Assembly: GCA_947474705.1 (NCBI GenBank)
Contig: CANJJS010000031.1
Coordinates: forward strand, 1 to 47,760
Direction of reading: 5' to 3'
DNA from: Acetobacteraceae bacterium
GTDB taxonomy: Bacteria; Pseudomonadota; Alphaproteobacteria; Acetobacterales; Acetobacteraceae
Length of the DNA: 47,760 bases
Below are positions 7,895-18,269 of this stretch, in pieces. Made by a program: the position numbers and the translations under genes. The notes beneath the pieces were generated by a model. It made no database searches. It saw only the letters and a list, made by a program, of their open reading frames with translations, and was not told the DNA's origin. Within the stretch, counting starts at the first letter, position 1; every line of letters starts with the position of its first letter.

Positions 7895-9097
7895 ATGAGC
7901 GTCGCGCGGGCCGGTTCCATCAATGCCAATATCGCCGCCCCGCGGATGCTGCTCGTCGCCGGCGGCGCGGTGAAACAGATCGCCGATGTGCTGGCGAAAT
8001 TCGGTCTGTCGCGGCCGTTGATCGTGTCCGATCCGATGATGGTGAAGCTTGGTCTGATCGACCGGTGCCTCGCGCCCTTGGCCGCGGCGGGTTTGAAGGC
8101 GGATGTGTTCAGCGACACGATCCCCGAGCCCGACGACCGGGTGATCGAGGCGGGCGTCGAGGTGTTTCGGAAGGCGCCCTACGACTGCCTGATCGGGTTT
8201 GGCGGCGGCTCGCCGATCGACACGGCGAAGGCGATTTCCGTGCTGGCCTCGGGCGGCGGCAAGATGCGCGATTACAAGGTGCCGGTGGCCGCCGATAAGG
8301 GCGCGGTGCCGATTATCGCGATCCCGACGACGGCGGGCACGGGCAGCGAGTGCACCCGCTTCACCGTGATCACCGACCACGAACGCGACGAGAAAATGCT
8401 CATCAACGGTATCGGCTGCCTGCCGCTGGCCGCGATCGTGGATTACGAGCTGACGTTGTCCGTGCCGCCGCGCACCACCGCCGACACCGGCATCGACAGT
8501 TTTACCCATGCGCTGGAGGCTTATGTCTCGAAGCGCGCCAATCCGTTCTCGGACGCGCTGGCGCTGGCGGCGATGGAACTGATCGGCAAGAACATCCGCA
8601 CCGCTTATTCCGAACCGGGCAACCACGCGGCGCGCGAGGCGATGATGATCGGCGCGACGCAGGCGGGCCTCGCGTTTTCGAACAGTTCCGTGGCGCTGGT
8701 GCATGGCATGTCGCGGCCGATCGGCGCGCATTTCCATGTGCCGCACGGGTTGTCGAACGCGATGCTGTTGCCCGCGTTGACGCGGTATTCGGTGTCGGGT
8801 GCCGAGGCGCGTTATGCCGAGGCGGCGCGCCGCGGCGGGTTCGCGGCGGCCTCCGACAGCGATGGCGCGGCGGCGGCGAAGCTGGTCGCGGGGCTGGAAA
8901 AGCTGAACGCCGATCTGTCTGTGCCCAATCCGGCGGGTTTTGGTATTTCCGAGGCCGACTGGAACGGCAAGATGACGTTGATGGCGGAGCAGGCGCTGGC
9001 CTCCGGCAGCCCCAACAACAATCCCCGCGTGCCGAACGTGGAGGAGATGGTCGCGCTGTATCGCGCGGTCTGGACGGGCGCGCCGGTCAATCTTTGA
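7895..9097 (+). CDS. iron-containing alcohol dehydrogenase
   Basis: 400 residues, the usual length for group III alcohol dehydrogenases. The nucleotide-binding loop FGGGSPIDTAKAI and IPTTAGTGSE are intact. Metal ligands appear as the Asp in the DYELTL region, His in SFTHALEAY, and His residues in VALVHGMSRPIG and FHVPHG. It reversibly oxidises an alcohol with NAD(P); the substrate is not predictable. The start is ATG 7895 with GGGAGA 6 bases upstream. It stands alone with its own leader hairpin. Confidence 0.92.
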   Translation: MSVARAGSINANIAAPRMLLVAGGAVKQIADVLAKFGLSRPLIVSDPMMVKLGLIDRCLAPLAAAGLKADVFSDTIPEPDDRVIEAGVEVFRKAPYDCLIGFGGGSPIDTAKAISVLASGGGKMRDYKVPVAADKGAVPIIAIPTTAGTGSECTRFTVITDHERDEKMLINGIGCLPLAAIVDYELTLSVPPRTTADTGIDSFTHALEAYVSKRANPFSDALALAAMELIGKNIRTAYSEPGNHAAREAMMIGATQAGLAFSNSSVALVHGMSRPIGAHFHVPHGLSNAMLLPALTRYSVSGAEARYAEAARRGGFAAASDSDGAAAAKLVAGLEKLNADLSVPNPAGFGISEADWNGKMTLMAEQALASGSPNNNPRVPNVEEMVALYRAVWTGAPVNL

Positions 9098-9243
9098 CCG
9101 GCGGTAGAGTACCAGGGGCACCTTCTGGCCAAATTCAGCGGACCAGGGTTAACTCCCAGGTAGGCAAACCCAGGGGAAACCGCGACGGGCGGCGCCATTG
9201 AAACATCGGCGAGTGGGGGCCGCGGAGTCAGAACGATGACTGG

Positions 9244-9272
9244 TGATCCAACCCATGACGAGCACCGTATCC
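9244..9272 (+). promoter_or_regulatory. possible autoregulated RpoE (ECF) promoter
   Basis: TGATCC (9244-9249), then exactly 18 bases, then TATCC (9268-9272). As I recall, the promoter recognised by RpoE in Rhodobacter is TGATCC-N18-TAAGA. The -35 element and spacing match; the -10 is only a partial match. Its position directly ahead of the sigma factor gene suggests autoregulation. Transcription would start close to the ATG at 9280, implying a leaderless message or use of the GTG at 9340. Confidence 0.45.
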
Positions 9273-9279
9273 ACCGGCA

Positions 9280-9918
9280 ATGGATATCGTCGCACATGTC
9301 CGGGTTCGTCCCGATTCGCCGCCTCCGGCACCCGGCCGCGTGACCGGGTCCGGCGGCGAAGACGTTCGGCTGCTGCTGGCGATCGCCGGCGGGCGCGACC
9401 GGGCCGCCTTCGCCGCCTTGTTCGGCCGCTTCGCGCCGCGCCTGAAAGCCTGGTTTCAGCGCACGGGCACGCCGCCCGCGCAGGCGGAGGATTTGGCCCA
9501 GGAGACGATGCTCGCGGTGTGGCGGAAGGCCGAATTGTTCGATCCGGGGCGCGCGGGCGCGGCCACCTGGATCTTCACCATCGCGCGCAATCAGCGCATC
9601 GATGCCGCCCGCCGCGACGCGCTGCGGGTCTTCGACGGCGACGATCCTTCTTTGACTCCGCCCGAACCGACACCGCCCGACGACGCCTTCGTGGCGGTGG
9701 AGCAGGACCGCCGCGTGCGCGCCGCGTTGACCGCGCTGACCCCTGAACAGGCCGAAGTCGTGCGCCTCTCCTTTTTCGAGGACCGTCCGCACGGGGAAAT
9801 CGAGCGCGTGCTGGGCATTCCGCTTGGCACCGTCAAATCCCGCCTGCGGCTCGCGATGCGGCGCCTGCGGGCGCAGCTCGAAACGCCCAACAAGGCCGCC
9901 ACTGGAGACTCGCATTGA
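9280..9918 (+). CDS. rpoE: ECF RNA polymerase sigma factor (RpoE-type, paired with ChrR)
   Basis: 212 residues. Region 2 runs through DRAAFAALFGRFAPRLKAWF, AEDLAQETMLAVWRK and TWIFTIARNQRIDAARR. Region 4 is TALTPEQAEVVRLSFFEDRPHGEIERVLGIP... with the helix-turn-helix ending GTVKSRLRLAMRRLR. The next gene encodes a zinc anti-sigma with a cupin domain, which places this in the RpoE-ChrR group that answers to singlet oxygen and related oxidants. No strong ribosome binding site precedes ATG 9280; GTG 9340 would remove 20 proline-rich residues that the family does not need. The two genes are translationally coupled. Confidence 0.92.
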   Translation: MDIVAHVRVRPDSPPPAPGRVTGSGGEDVRLLLAIAGGRDRAAFAALFGRFAPRLKAWFQRTGTPPAQAEDLAQETMLAVWRKAELFDPGRAGAATWIFTIARNQRIDAARRDALRVFDGDDPSLTPPEPTPPDDAFVAVEQDRRVRAALTALTPEQAEVVRLSFFEDRPHGEIERVLGIPLGTVKSRLRLAMRRLRAQLETPNKAATGDSH

Positions 9919-10589
9919 ACACCCCGCCCCCCTCCCCTGGGCATCCCCCTCCTGGGCATCACCCCGCCGAGGACGCGTTGCTCCGGCACGCGGCGGGCAC
10001 TCTCCCGGCGGGTCACGCGCTGGTCGTCGCCACGCATTTGCGCTTTTGCCCCAGTTGCCGCGACGGGGTCCGGACAGGCGAAACAACCGGTGGCGCGATT
10101 TTGGAAGACATGGCGCCGGCCGATTTGTCGCCCGGCGCGCTGGACCGCGCGATGGCGCGTTTGGACACGGCAGCGGTGGCGGCGCATGCCGCGCCGCCGG
10201 TCCGATTTCAGGGCGTCGCGTTGCCGGCGGCGTTAGGTGCTTTGCTGGCGCCGCGCTGGCGTTGGACCGGGCCGGGGGTGCGGCGGATCGTGCTGAACCC
10301 GCCCGGCGCGGCGCGCGCGGAACGGGTCTGGTTGTTGCGGGTGGAACCCGGCCGCGCCTTGCCGTCGCATGGCCATACCGGATGGGAGGCGGCCTGCGTT
10401 CTGTCCGGCGGTTTCACCGATCGCACCGGGCATTACGAGCGGGGAGATGTGGCGGAAACCGATGAATCGGCGCGCCACCGGCCCATCGCCAGCCGCGACG
10501 AACCGTGTATTTGTTTGATCGCCTGGATGGGCCCGCTGACCCCGCGCGGCGTCCTGCCCAGGCTGTTTCAGCAGCTGAACGGAATGTGA
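9915..10589 (+). CDS. chrR: ChrR-type zinc anti-sigma factor with cupin domain
   Basis: 224 residues. The TTG start (9915) overlaps the TGA of the sigma gene. The N-terminal anti-sigma domain has the zinc motif HLRFCPSC (His-x3-Cys-x2-Cys) after a conserved ALVVATHL helix. The C-terminal cupin (about residues 110-215) has SHGHTGWEAACVLSGGF and DESARHRPIA, giving two His, a Glu and a later His in the places that bind the second metal in ChrR. By family knowledge it holds RpoE inactive until singlet oxygen or peroxide triggers release. A proline/histidine-rich leader precedes the domain. Confidence 0.9.
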   Translation: MNTPPPSPGHPPPGHHPAEDALLRHAAGTLPAGHALVVATHLRFCPSCRDGVRTGETTGGAILEDMAPADLSPGALDRAMARLDTAAVAAHAAPPVRFQGVALPAALGALLAPRWRWTGPGVRRIVLNPPGAARAERVWLLRVEPGRALPSHGHTGWEAACVLSGGFTDRTGHYERGDVAETDESARHRPIASRDEPCICLIAWMGPLTPRGVLPRLFQQLNGM

Positions 10590-10622
10590 TCGCGTATCCG
10601 GGCGGCGAGGTTTCGCCGCCGC

Positions 10623-11480
10623 CTACCCCTCAATCTCCGGAATCGCAGCGGCGAAGCGGTCGAGCACCGGCAGAATTTCGTCCGCGCCGGTTGTTTTCAG
10701 TTGCAACACGGCGCGGGCGACGCCGCGATCGCGCAATCGTTTCAACCCATCCGGGGTAAAATAAGGGCTCCACACCGTCACCGGCAGGCTGGCCGGATCG
10801 CGCCCGGCTTCGCGCGCGAGGCGGTGGAATTCCGGAATATAATCGGTGACGTCGCCATATTCCTGACGCGTGGCGTGCGGAATCCAGCCGTCGCCATAGG
10901 CCACTGCCCGGCGCGCCGCATAGGGCCAGGCGCCACCGACGTAAATCGGCGGGTGCGGCTTATGCACAGGCTTGGGCCAGGCCATCATTTCCGGGAACCG
11001 CACCAGATCGCCGCTGTAACTGGCTTTCGATTTGGTCCAGATTTCCTTCATCGCCTCGATCCGCTCTCGCGCGAGTTTGTGGCGGCCCTTGAAATCCGCG
11101 GTGCCATGATCGGCCATTTCCTCGGCGTTCCAGCCGTTCCCGACGCCAAACAAAAACCTGCCCTGGGAGACCTGATCGATCGAGGCCACCGCTTTCGCCG
11201 TCTGGATCGGATCGCGTTGCGCGACGAGGCACACGCCGGTGCCGACTTTCAGGCGTTTGGTGGCCGCGGCCGCGGCGGACAGCACCACGAAGGGGTCCAT
11301 GCAGTCGTAATATTCTTTCGGGAGGTCACCGCCCGGCGGAAATGGCGAACGCCGGGATGTCGGGATATGCGAATGCTCGGGCGCCCAGACCGACTCGAAG
11401 CCGCGTTGTTCCAACGCCGGTCCGAGATCGAGCGCGGAAATCGAATAATCCGTGAAAAACAGCCCAACGCCGAGATGCAT
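10623..11480 (-). CDS. LLM-class flavin-dependent oxidoreductase (TIGR03619-like)
   Basis: 285 residues from the ATG at 11480, with GGGAGGA just upstream. It starts MHLGVGLFFTDYSISALDLG and shows ESVWAPEHSHIP, LKVGTGVCLVAQRDPIQTAKAVASID, GRFLFGVGNGWNAEEM and KPHPPIYVGGAWPYAARRAVAYGDGW. These mark the F420-type LLM subgroup, which uses F420 or FMN depending on the organism. The gene stands alone, and its stop lies 33 bases from the convergent chrR stop. Confidence 0.88.
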   Translation of the reverse strand: MHLGVGLFFTDYSISALDLGPALEQRGFESVWAPEHSHIPTSRRSPFPPGGDLPKEYYDCMDPFVVLSAAAAATKRLKVGTGVCLVAQRDPIQTAKAVASIDQVSQGRFLFGVGNGWNAEEMADHGTADFKGRHKLARERIEAMKEIWTKSKASYSGDLVRFPEMMAWPKPVHKPHPPIYVGGAWPYAARRAVAYGDGWIPHATRQEYGDVTDYIPEFHRLAREAGRDPASLPVTVWSPYFTPDGLKRLRDRGVARAVLQLKTTGADEILPVLDRFAAAIPEIEG

Positions 11481-11616
11481 CGGTTCCTCCCTGATCCGCG
11501 CGCAGTCCACCATTTTCGCTGGCCAGCGGCAATCCCGGCGTTTCGCGCGGGGGCTGGAGCGGGAGGGGGGGCCCGAACCTCGCGGTCCGGGCGGGGTTTA
11601 TAAGGCGGCCGCCGGC

Positions 11617-11910
11617 TTATCGCGCGCCGAGATTGATCCGGTGGGCGATATAATCGCGGTCCGTGGTGCCATCGTAAGACATTTTGAACGGTTTTTTCAC
11701 GGCCGGCTCGGCAGGGGTCTCCGCCACGGCCACCTTGGCGCGTGTCGCGCGTTTGACCGGCGCCGGTTTCGCGGCGGGCGCGGCGAAGGTCTCGGCGGTG
11801 TCTTTGCCGCGCGCCGCGGACCAGGACGCCACGTCTTTTTTGAGTTGGTCTTTCATCGCGTCGGCTTCGAGATCGGCCGAGATCGCGGGGTCGTTGGGGT
11901 CCTGGGTCAT
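11617..11910 (-). CDS. small Ala/Lys-rich protein of unknown function
   Basis: 97 residues: an acidic start (MTQDPNDPAISADLEADAM), an Ala/Pro/Lys-rich middle resembling a flexible linker, and a more conserved-looking end (MSYDGTTDRDYIAHRINLGAR). The middle recalls nucleoid or periplasm-spanning linkers but no domain is recognised. It follows the 146-residue gene by 34 bases, so they may be co-transcribed. Confidence 0.6.
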   Translation of the reverse strand: MTQDPNDPAISADLEADAMKDQLKKDVASWSAARGKDTAETFAAPAAKPAPVKRATRAKVAVAETPAEPAVKKPFKMSYDGTTDRDYIAHRINLGAR

Positions 11911-11944
11911 GGGGAGATGTCCTTCCCGCCGGAACGGCGAATAA

Positions 11945-12385
11945 TTATTGCGATAACAGCATGAAGGCGAAGCCCAGAACCAGCGCGATCGCCGCGCCGA
12001 TCAACGCGATCCGGTTCAGCGGCCAGGCCGCCGCGCGCCCAGGCAAACCCAGTGTGGGACGTGCTGGTAACAGTTCGATCAAGCGGGCGGCGATCGAGGC
12101 CGCGTCCGGCAGCGGCCACGCGGATTTCGGCATCCCCGCGATGGTCCGGGCCAGGCTTTCCCGCGCGTCCGCTCTTGGCAGCGCCGCGAGGCGCCCGGCT
12201 TCGTTCCAGGGATCCGCCCCGATCCGGGCGAACACCGACAGGACGCTCAGGCCGACACCATTGGCTTCGGTGCCGATTTCCGCGAACAGAAAATGATTGA
12301 GATCCGATCTGCCCAGTGCGGTCACATCCGTGGATGCCACGATATTTTCCTGAAATGTTTGGGCGCCTTCCAACAATCTTGGCAT
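11945..12385 (-). CDS. unknown protein with C-terminal membrane anchor
   Basis: 146 residues from ATG 12385 (a TTG at 12403 would add six). The body is a soluble helical region, and residues 126-145 (RIALIGAAIALVLGFAFMLL) form a single hydrophobic tail segment, so this looks tail-anchored. It sits between two other small unknown genes on the same strand. Confidence 0.6.
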   Translation of the reverse strand: MPRLLEGAQTFQENIVASTDVTALGRSDLNHFLFAEIGTEANGVGLSVLSVFARIGADPWNEAGRLAALPRADARESLARTIAGMPKSAWPLPDAASIAARLIELLPARPTLGLPGRAAAWPLNRIALIGAAIALVLGFAFMLLSQ

Positions 12386-12409
12386 TGTTTGGGTTTTTTT
12401 CAACCCCCC

Positions 12410-12658
12410 TCAATCGCCCGCGAATTGCGGCGGCAACCGGCCGGCTTTGAAAATGATCGCGGGCTCGTCGTCGTATTCGCCAAGTTCCGCGTCGCCGGAG
12501 GTGGAAAACGCCACCACGCCGGCTTTCGAGGCCCCGAGCCGTTCCGCCGCCCGCCGCGCGTGTTCCGTGGATTTACAGGCAATCGGCTGATCGGCGATCA
12601 ACCTTGTGCCCTTTCCCGCCCGATACGCCTGCACAAGATAAATGGTTTCGCGCGCCAT
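12410..12658 (-). CDS. small conserved-looking hypothetical protein
   Basis: 82 residues, MARETIYLVQAYRAGKG onward, containing CKSTEHARRAAERLGASKAGVVAFSTSGD. The alternation of strand and helix suggests a small alpha/beta domain; no family is named. The start is the ATG at 12658. It is the first of three consecutive minus-strand genes and is divergent from the transglutaminase-like gene. Confidence 0.65.
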   Translation of the reverse strand: MARETIYLVQAYRAGKGTRLIADQPIACKSTEHARRAAERLGASKAGVVAFSTSGDAELGEYDDEPAIIFKAGRLPPQFAGD

Positions 12659-12813
12659 GACGTCTGTGTCTCTGCTCTTCGGTTGAATTCCATAGGGGGG
12701 GCGGCCCGAATCTGATACACGCGTACACCCAGGTGGGACGCGTCGAGGGAGCCACCGGAACATCGAGCCGGGAATCCGGCCGTCACGCTCCACCCTTCCG
12801 CGCGAGACATATC

Positions 12814-13617
12814 ATGAAAATACGAGTCGGCTACGAACTCATCTACGATTGCGTCCAACCGACGCCGATGCTTCTGACATTGAACGTCCATCACTCCCGG
12901 GTGAACGACCTGGTCGCGCCGGATCTGGTGACGACGGAACCTCCGGTGGCCATCGCGGGTTACACGGACGGGTTCGGCAATTGGTGCAGCCGGATCGTGG
13001 CGCCGGCGGGGCGCATCCGGATCGCGACGACGGCGGTGCTGAACGATTCGGGCAAACCCGACACGGTGGCGTTGGACGCGATTCAGCATCCGGTTCAGGA
13101 TTTACCGGACGACGCGCTGGTGTTCCTGTTGGGCAGCCGTTATTGCGAAACGGACCGTTTATCGGAAATCGCCTGGAACATGTTCGGACAAAGCCCCACC
13201 GGCTGGGGCCGGGTGCAGGCGATCTGCGACTTCGTCCATAACCACATAAAATTCGATTACATGGCGGCGCGTTCGACCCGCACGGCCTGGGAAGCGTTTC
13301 AGGAAAAGACCGGCGTCTGCCGGGATTACGCCCACCTCGCCGTCGCCTTGTGCCGCTGCATGAACATTCCCGCGCGGTACTGCACAGGTTACCTTAGCGA
13401 CATCGGCATTCCCCCGCCCTACGGCGAAATGGATTTCGCCGGCTGGTTCGAAGCCTATTTGGGAGGGGCATGGTATACGTTCGACGCGCGCAACAACGAG
13501 CCGCGGATCGGACGCATTCTGATGGCGCGGGGCCGCGACGCGACGGATGTGCCTATCTCCAACGCCTTCGGCCCGAACACGCTGGTTGGGTTCAAGGTCT
13601 GGACCGACGAGATTTAG
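12814..13617 (+). CDS. transglutaminase-like family protein
   Basis: 267 residues from ATG 12814. An N-terminal strand-rich region (MKIRVGYELIYDCVQPTPMLL) is followed by the transglutaminase-like core at about residues 150-240. The nucleophile is in TGVCRDYAHLAVALCRCM and the Asp is in TFDARNN. The segment that normally carries the catalytic His (HAW) reads MDFAGWFEAYLGG, so the canonical His is replaced. This may be a feature of the subfamily, since the rest is well preserved. Such proteins are usually proteases or amidases rather than true transglutaminases. It overlaps the stop of the convergent small gene by 4 bases. Confidence 0.85.
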   Translation: MKIRVGYELIYDCVQPTPMLLTLNVHHSRVNDLVAPDLVTTEPPVAIAGYTDGFGNWCSRIVAPAGRIRIATTAVLNDSGKPDTVALDAIQHPVQDLPDDALVFLLGSRYCETDRLSEIAWNMFGQSPTGWGRVQAICDFVHNHIKFDYMAARSTRTAWEAFQEKTGVCRDYAHLAVALCRCMNIPARYCTGYLSDIGIPPPYGEMDFAGWFEAYLGGAWYTFDARNNEPRIGRILMARGRDATDVPISNAFGPNTLVGFKVWTDEI

Positions 13618-13790
13618 GGTTTCGCGCCGCGCCTTTCGGCCGCCTCTTCCGTCACCTCGGCCGAGATGCGCGCGAGGGCGTTTTCCAGCGCGGGCGGCGA
13701 GGAGGTGTTCAGGTCGGCCGCCGCGCGGCGCAACGCCTCGCGCCGCAACAGGCGAGAGGTCTGGACGTCGAAAACATCCGGTTCGGCCAT
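13614..13790 (-). CDS. small helical protein of unknown function
   Basis: 58 residues (MAEPDVFDVQTSRLLRREAL...), nearly all predicted helix and highly charged, from ATG 13790 with GGAGG directly upstream. It lies just past the groEL terminator and overlaps the convergent transglutaminase-like stop. The good ribosome binding site is the main support. Confidence 0.55.
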   Translation of the reverse strand: MAEPDVFDVQTSRLLRREALRRAAADLNTSSPPALENALARISAEVTEEAAERRGAKP

Positions 13791-13804
13791 GGGCCCGCCT
13801 CCTG

Positions 13805-13838
13805 AAAAGAAACGCGCGGCCGGTTGCCCGGCCGCGCG
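13805..13838 (-). terminator. rho-independent terminator of groES-groEL
   Basis: An 11-bp perfect GC stem (13813-13823 with 13828-13838, loop TTGC) is followed, reading on the minus strand, by TTTCTTTT. It lies 15 bases after the groEL stop codon. Confidence 0.85.
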
Positions 13839-13852
13839 CATGTTCGCGACGA

Positions 13853-15833
<1,981 letters not shown>

Positions 15834-15940
15834 AGGATTGGCTCCAGATATGGGAAAGGCGGGCGGCACGGCGAGGAACAACGCTAAACCCCGAAGCGAC
15901 GGGGGGTCCTGACATGATATGGGCCGCCAGCCCCGGATTG

Positions 15941-15967
15941 TTAGCACTCTTCCGGAAAGAGTGCCAG
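15941..15967 (-). promoter_or_regulatory. CIRCE element (HrcA operator) of groESL
   Basis: TTAGCACTC (15941-15949), 9 bases, then GAGTGCCAG (15959-15967). The first arm is perfect and the second matches the CIRCE arm GAGTGCTAA at seven of nine positions. It lies about 110 bases upstream of the groES start, in the region shared with the divergent hydroxylase-like gene. Confidence 0.85.
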
Positions 15968-16088
15968 CGGCCACACGCGTCCAGAGGGAATGCGGAACAA
16001 AGGGGGCGCGTGCAATTCGGTCCGGCGCGTGTCATAGGACCATCATGCCCCGATCCCACGCCGCCACCGCCCTCCCCGTCCCGCATCC

Positions 16089-16607
16089 ATGACCATGCCC
16101 TCCTGGGCCTGGTGGGCGTTGCTCGAAATTCCGCTGACGATCGCCGTCACCCACCTGACGATCTCGTTCGGCCAGACCTTGATGCATTACTGGCTCGGAC
16201 ATCGCCGGATCGGCGGGGTCCTGTTCCGGAATCATATCAATTTCCATCATGCGATTTACACCAGAGGGCGGCTGGCCACAGCCGCGCCACAGGGCAGCGA
16301 AGGAAACAACACGCCGTTTTTCCTCGTCCCCGTACTGCTGTCGGCGGCGACACTGTTTTTCGTGCTGCCCACGGTGTTGTTCGCGACGGCTGCGACAGCG
16401 GCCGGATTATCGTTTTACGCGCACGTGTATTTCGACAACGCCTACCATATCGACGGGTCGTGGCTGGAACGCTTCGCCTGGTTTCAGCGGAAACGGCAAT
16501 TGCATTTCGTGCATCATTTGCACGCCAACAAAAATTTCGCGGTGATCGATTTTTTCTGGGACCGGCTGCTGGGAACATTTCGCAAGGCCGGGCCGCCCGC
16601 GCACTGA
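16089..16607 (+). CDS. sterol desaturase/fatty acid hydroxylase superfamily protein
   Basis: 172 residues with three or four hydrophobic segments (about 8-25, 70-90 and 92-110). Histidine clusters match the di-iron membrane hydroxylases: HYWLGH, INFHH, and HFVHHLHANKNFAVIDFFWDRLLGT near the C-terminus. These enzymes hydroxylate or desaturate lipids in the membrane. At 172 residues it is shorter than typical members (about 250) but holds the main motifs. Start ATG 16089; ATG 16095 also possible. Confidence 0.8.
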   Translation: MTMPSWAWWALLEIPLTIAVTHLTISFGQTLMHYWLGHRRIGGVLFRNHINFHHAIYTRGRLATAAPQGSEGNNTPFFLVPVLLSAATLFFVLPTVLFATAATAAGLSFYAHVYFDNAYHIDGSWLERFAWFQRKRQLHFVHHLHANKNFAVIDFFWDRLLGTFRKAGPPAH

Positions 16608-16697
16608 GGCGGATCGGGGAAAAATCTTCGACGGCGCCCGCGCGGAAGTGATATCGGAGCGCCGCGGCGCGCAACCTTGTTTCTGGACGACCTTCCC

Positions 16698-17123
16698 ATG
16701 CTGATTCCGGTCACCCGTTCCATCTCGCTGGACGACTCGGAGCTGCACGAGGATTTTCTGCGGTCCTCCGGCGCGGGTGGGCAGAATATTCAGAAAGTCG
16801 AAACCGCGGTGCAATTGCGGTTCGATGTCCGCCAGTCCCCGAACCTGCCGGAACGGGTTCGGGAGCGGCTGGAACGGCTCTCCGGCCGGCGGCTGACGAA
16901 AGACGGGGTGCTGGTCATCACCGCGCAACGGCACCGGACCCGGGAGCGGAATCGGGAGGACGCCCAGGAGAGATTGTTTGAATTGATTCGGGAGGCGGCG
17001 ACGCCTCCGCCGCCGATCCGGCGGCCGACGAAGCCGACCAAGGGGTCGAAGGAACGGCGGTTGGAGGACAAGACCCGCCGTGGCGGCACCAAGGCGTTGC
17101 GTGGCAAGCCGTCCGAGACTTAG
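16698..17123 (+). CDS. arfB: peptidyl-tRNA hydrolase ArfB (ribosome rescue)
   Basis: 141 residues, MLIPVTRSISLDDSELHEDF. The catalytic motif is SSGAGGQNIQKVETAV, i.e. the GGQ loop that releases the nascent chain from a stalled ribosome. The lysine/arginine-rich tail (PTKPTKGSKERRLEDKTRR) is the part that enters the empty mRNA channel in ArfB and separates it from RF1/RF2. Length is normal. It converges on the LLM gene at 17120, overlapping it by 4 bases. Confidence 0.92.
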   Translation: MLIPVTRSISLDDSELHEDFLRSSGAGGQNIQKVETAVQLRFDVRQSPNLPERVRERLERLSGRRLTKDGVLVITAQRHRTRERNREDAQERLFELIREAATPPPPIRRPTKPTKGSKERRLEDKTRRGGTKALRGKPSET

Positions 17124-18181
17124 CCGATCAGGCGTTTCACGCGGGGCATGATTTCAGCGGCGAAGCGGGCCATCTCGGCCTCGAACGGCTGATATTGCAG
17201 CATGAAGGTTTCGATGCCCGCGCGGTTGAAGGCGGCGATGCGTTCGGCGACCTGGTCGTAGCTGCCGACGAGGCCGGCGCCGGTGCCGCCGTTGCTGCCC
17301 ACGCGCGGCATTTTTCGCATTGTCGCGGCCATGACGGATTTATCGTCGGTGTTGGCGCGCTGCACCGCCCTGATGTCGGCGTCTTTGGCGGCCAAGGCGA
17401 AGAGGTGCTCCAGGTTGGCCTGTGCTGCTTCCGCCGTTGGACGGGCGATAACGAAGGCGGACAGGCCGAAGCGTAGCGGCGGACCGGAGCGCGGGCGGGC
17501 GGAGACGTCGGCGATCAGGGCCGAGACGTCGGCGAAGGGCTGGCCGTTGATGAACCAGACGTCGCCCATATCGGCGACCAGGGCCCGGGCGGGTTCCGAT
17601 TCGCCGCCCACGTAAATCCGCGGGCGTGGGCGCCAGGGGCTGGCGGGGCGGAGGGTGTAATCCGCGACATTGAAGTTGGCCCCGGTGTGATGAAGGGTTT
17701 CGCCGCGCATCAACGGTTCGACGACCGACAGCCATTCGCGTCCGTAAATGTAGCGGTCGTCGTGTTCGGGAAATCCGATTCCGGCTTTTTCCAGTTCTGG
17801 CCGGTTCCAGGCGTTCACCAGGTTGATGGCGAAACGGCCGTGGCTGATGTGTTCGATGCCCAACGCGAGTTTCGCGAGCACCACCGGATGATACAGATAC
17901 GGTTTGATCGCCGCGATGATTTCGATCCGGCTGGTCAGCGCGGCGATCGCGGCGGCCGCGGTCCAGGCCTCGAGCTGATCCTGGGGGGCGTGGTGGGGGT
18001 TGATCGTGTGTTGCGCGATCAGGGTGCTGTCAAAGCCCAGGGCCTCGGCCTGGAGGATGAGGTCGCGATTGCGATCCCAGGAGGCGTCGTAGGGCTCGTC
18101 CGGGTCTTGCAGGGCGGCGCGGCTGCCGTGGACGAGAGCCCAGACGCCGAAACGGACGGGGGGTGGCGTGTTGACGGTCAT
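17120..18181 (-). CDS. LLM-class flavin-dependent monooxygenase (SsuD/SfnG-like)
   Basis: 353 residues from ATG 18181. It shows RFGVWALVHGSRAA, LGFDSTLIAQHTINPH, IEIIAAIKPYLYHPVVLAKLALGIEHISHGRFAINLVNAWN and PRPRIYVGGESEPARALVADMGDVWFING. The NLVNAWN motif is that of the FMNH2-dependent alkanesulfonate/dimethylsulfone monooxygenase group, so sulfur scavenging is plausible. No flavin reductase or sulfonate transporter is adjacent. It is divergent from the dienelactone-hydrolase-like gene at 18270. Confidence 0.88.
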   Translation of the reverse strand: MTVNTPPPVRFGVWALVHGSRAALQDPDEPYDASWDRNRDLILQAEALGFDSTLIAQHTINPHHAPQDQLEAWTAAAAIAALTSRIEIIAAIKPYLYHPVVLAKLALGIEHISHGRFAINLVNAWNRPELEKAGIGFPEHDDRYIYGREWLSVVEPLMRGETLHHTGANFNVADYTLRPASPWRPRPRIYVGGESEPARALVADMGDVWFINGQPFADVSALIADVSARPRSGPPLRFGLSAFVIARPTAEAAQANLEHLFALAAKDADIRAVQRANTDDKSVMAATMRKMPRVGSNGGTGAGLVGSYDQVAERIAAFNRAGIETFMLQYQPFEAEMARFAAEIMPRVKRLIG

Positions 18182-18269
18182 GGTGGCGCGAGCATGCCGC
18201 GGATCGGGCGCGTGGACCATGGGGGGTGGCGATGGTATGGCGGGGGAGACGTCACGTTGGGAGGTCTTC

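Noticed and set aside
15950-15985. Possible sigma-54 promoter before groES on the minus strand (TGGCACTC)
   Set aside because: No TTGC at the required spacing; the TGGCAC-like string is the CIRCE arm.
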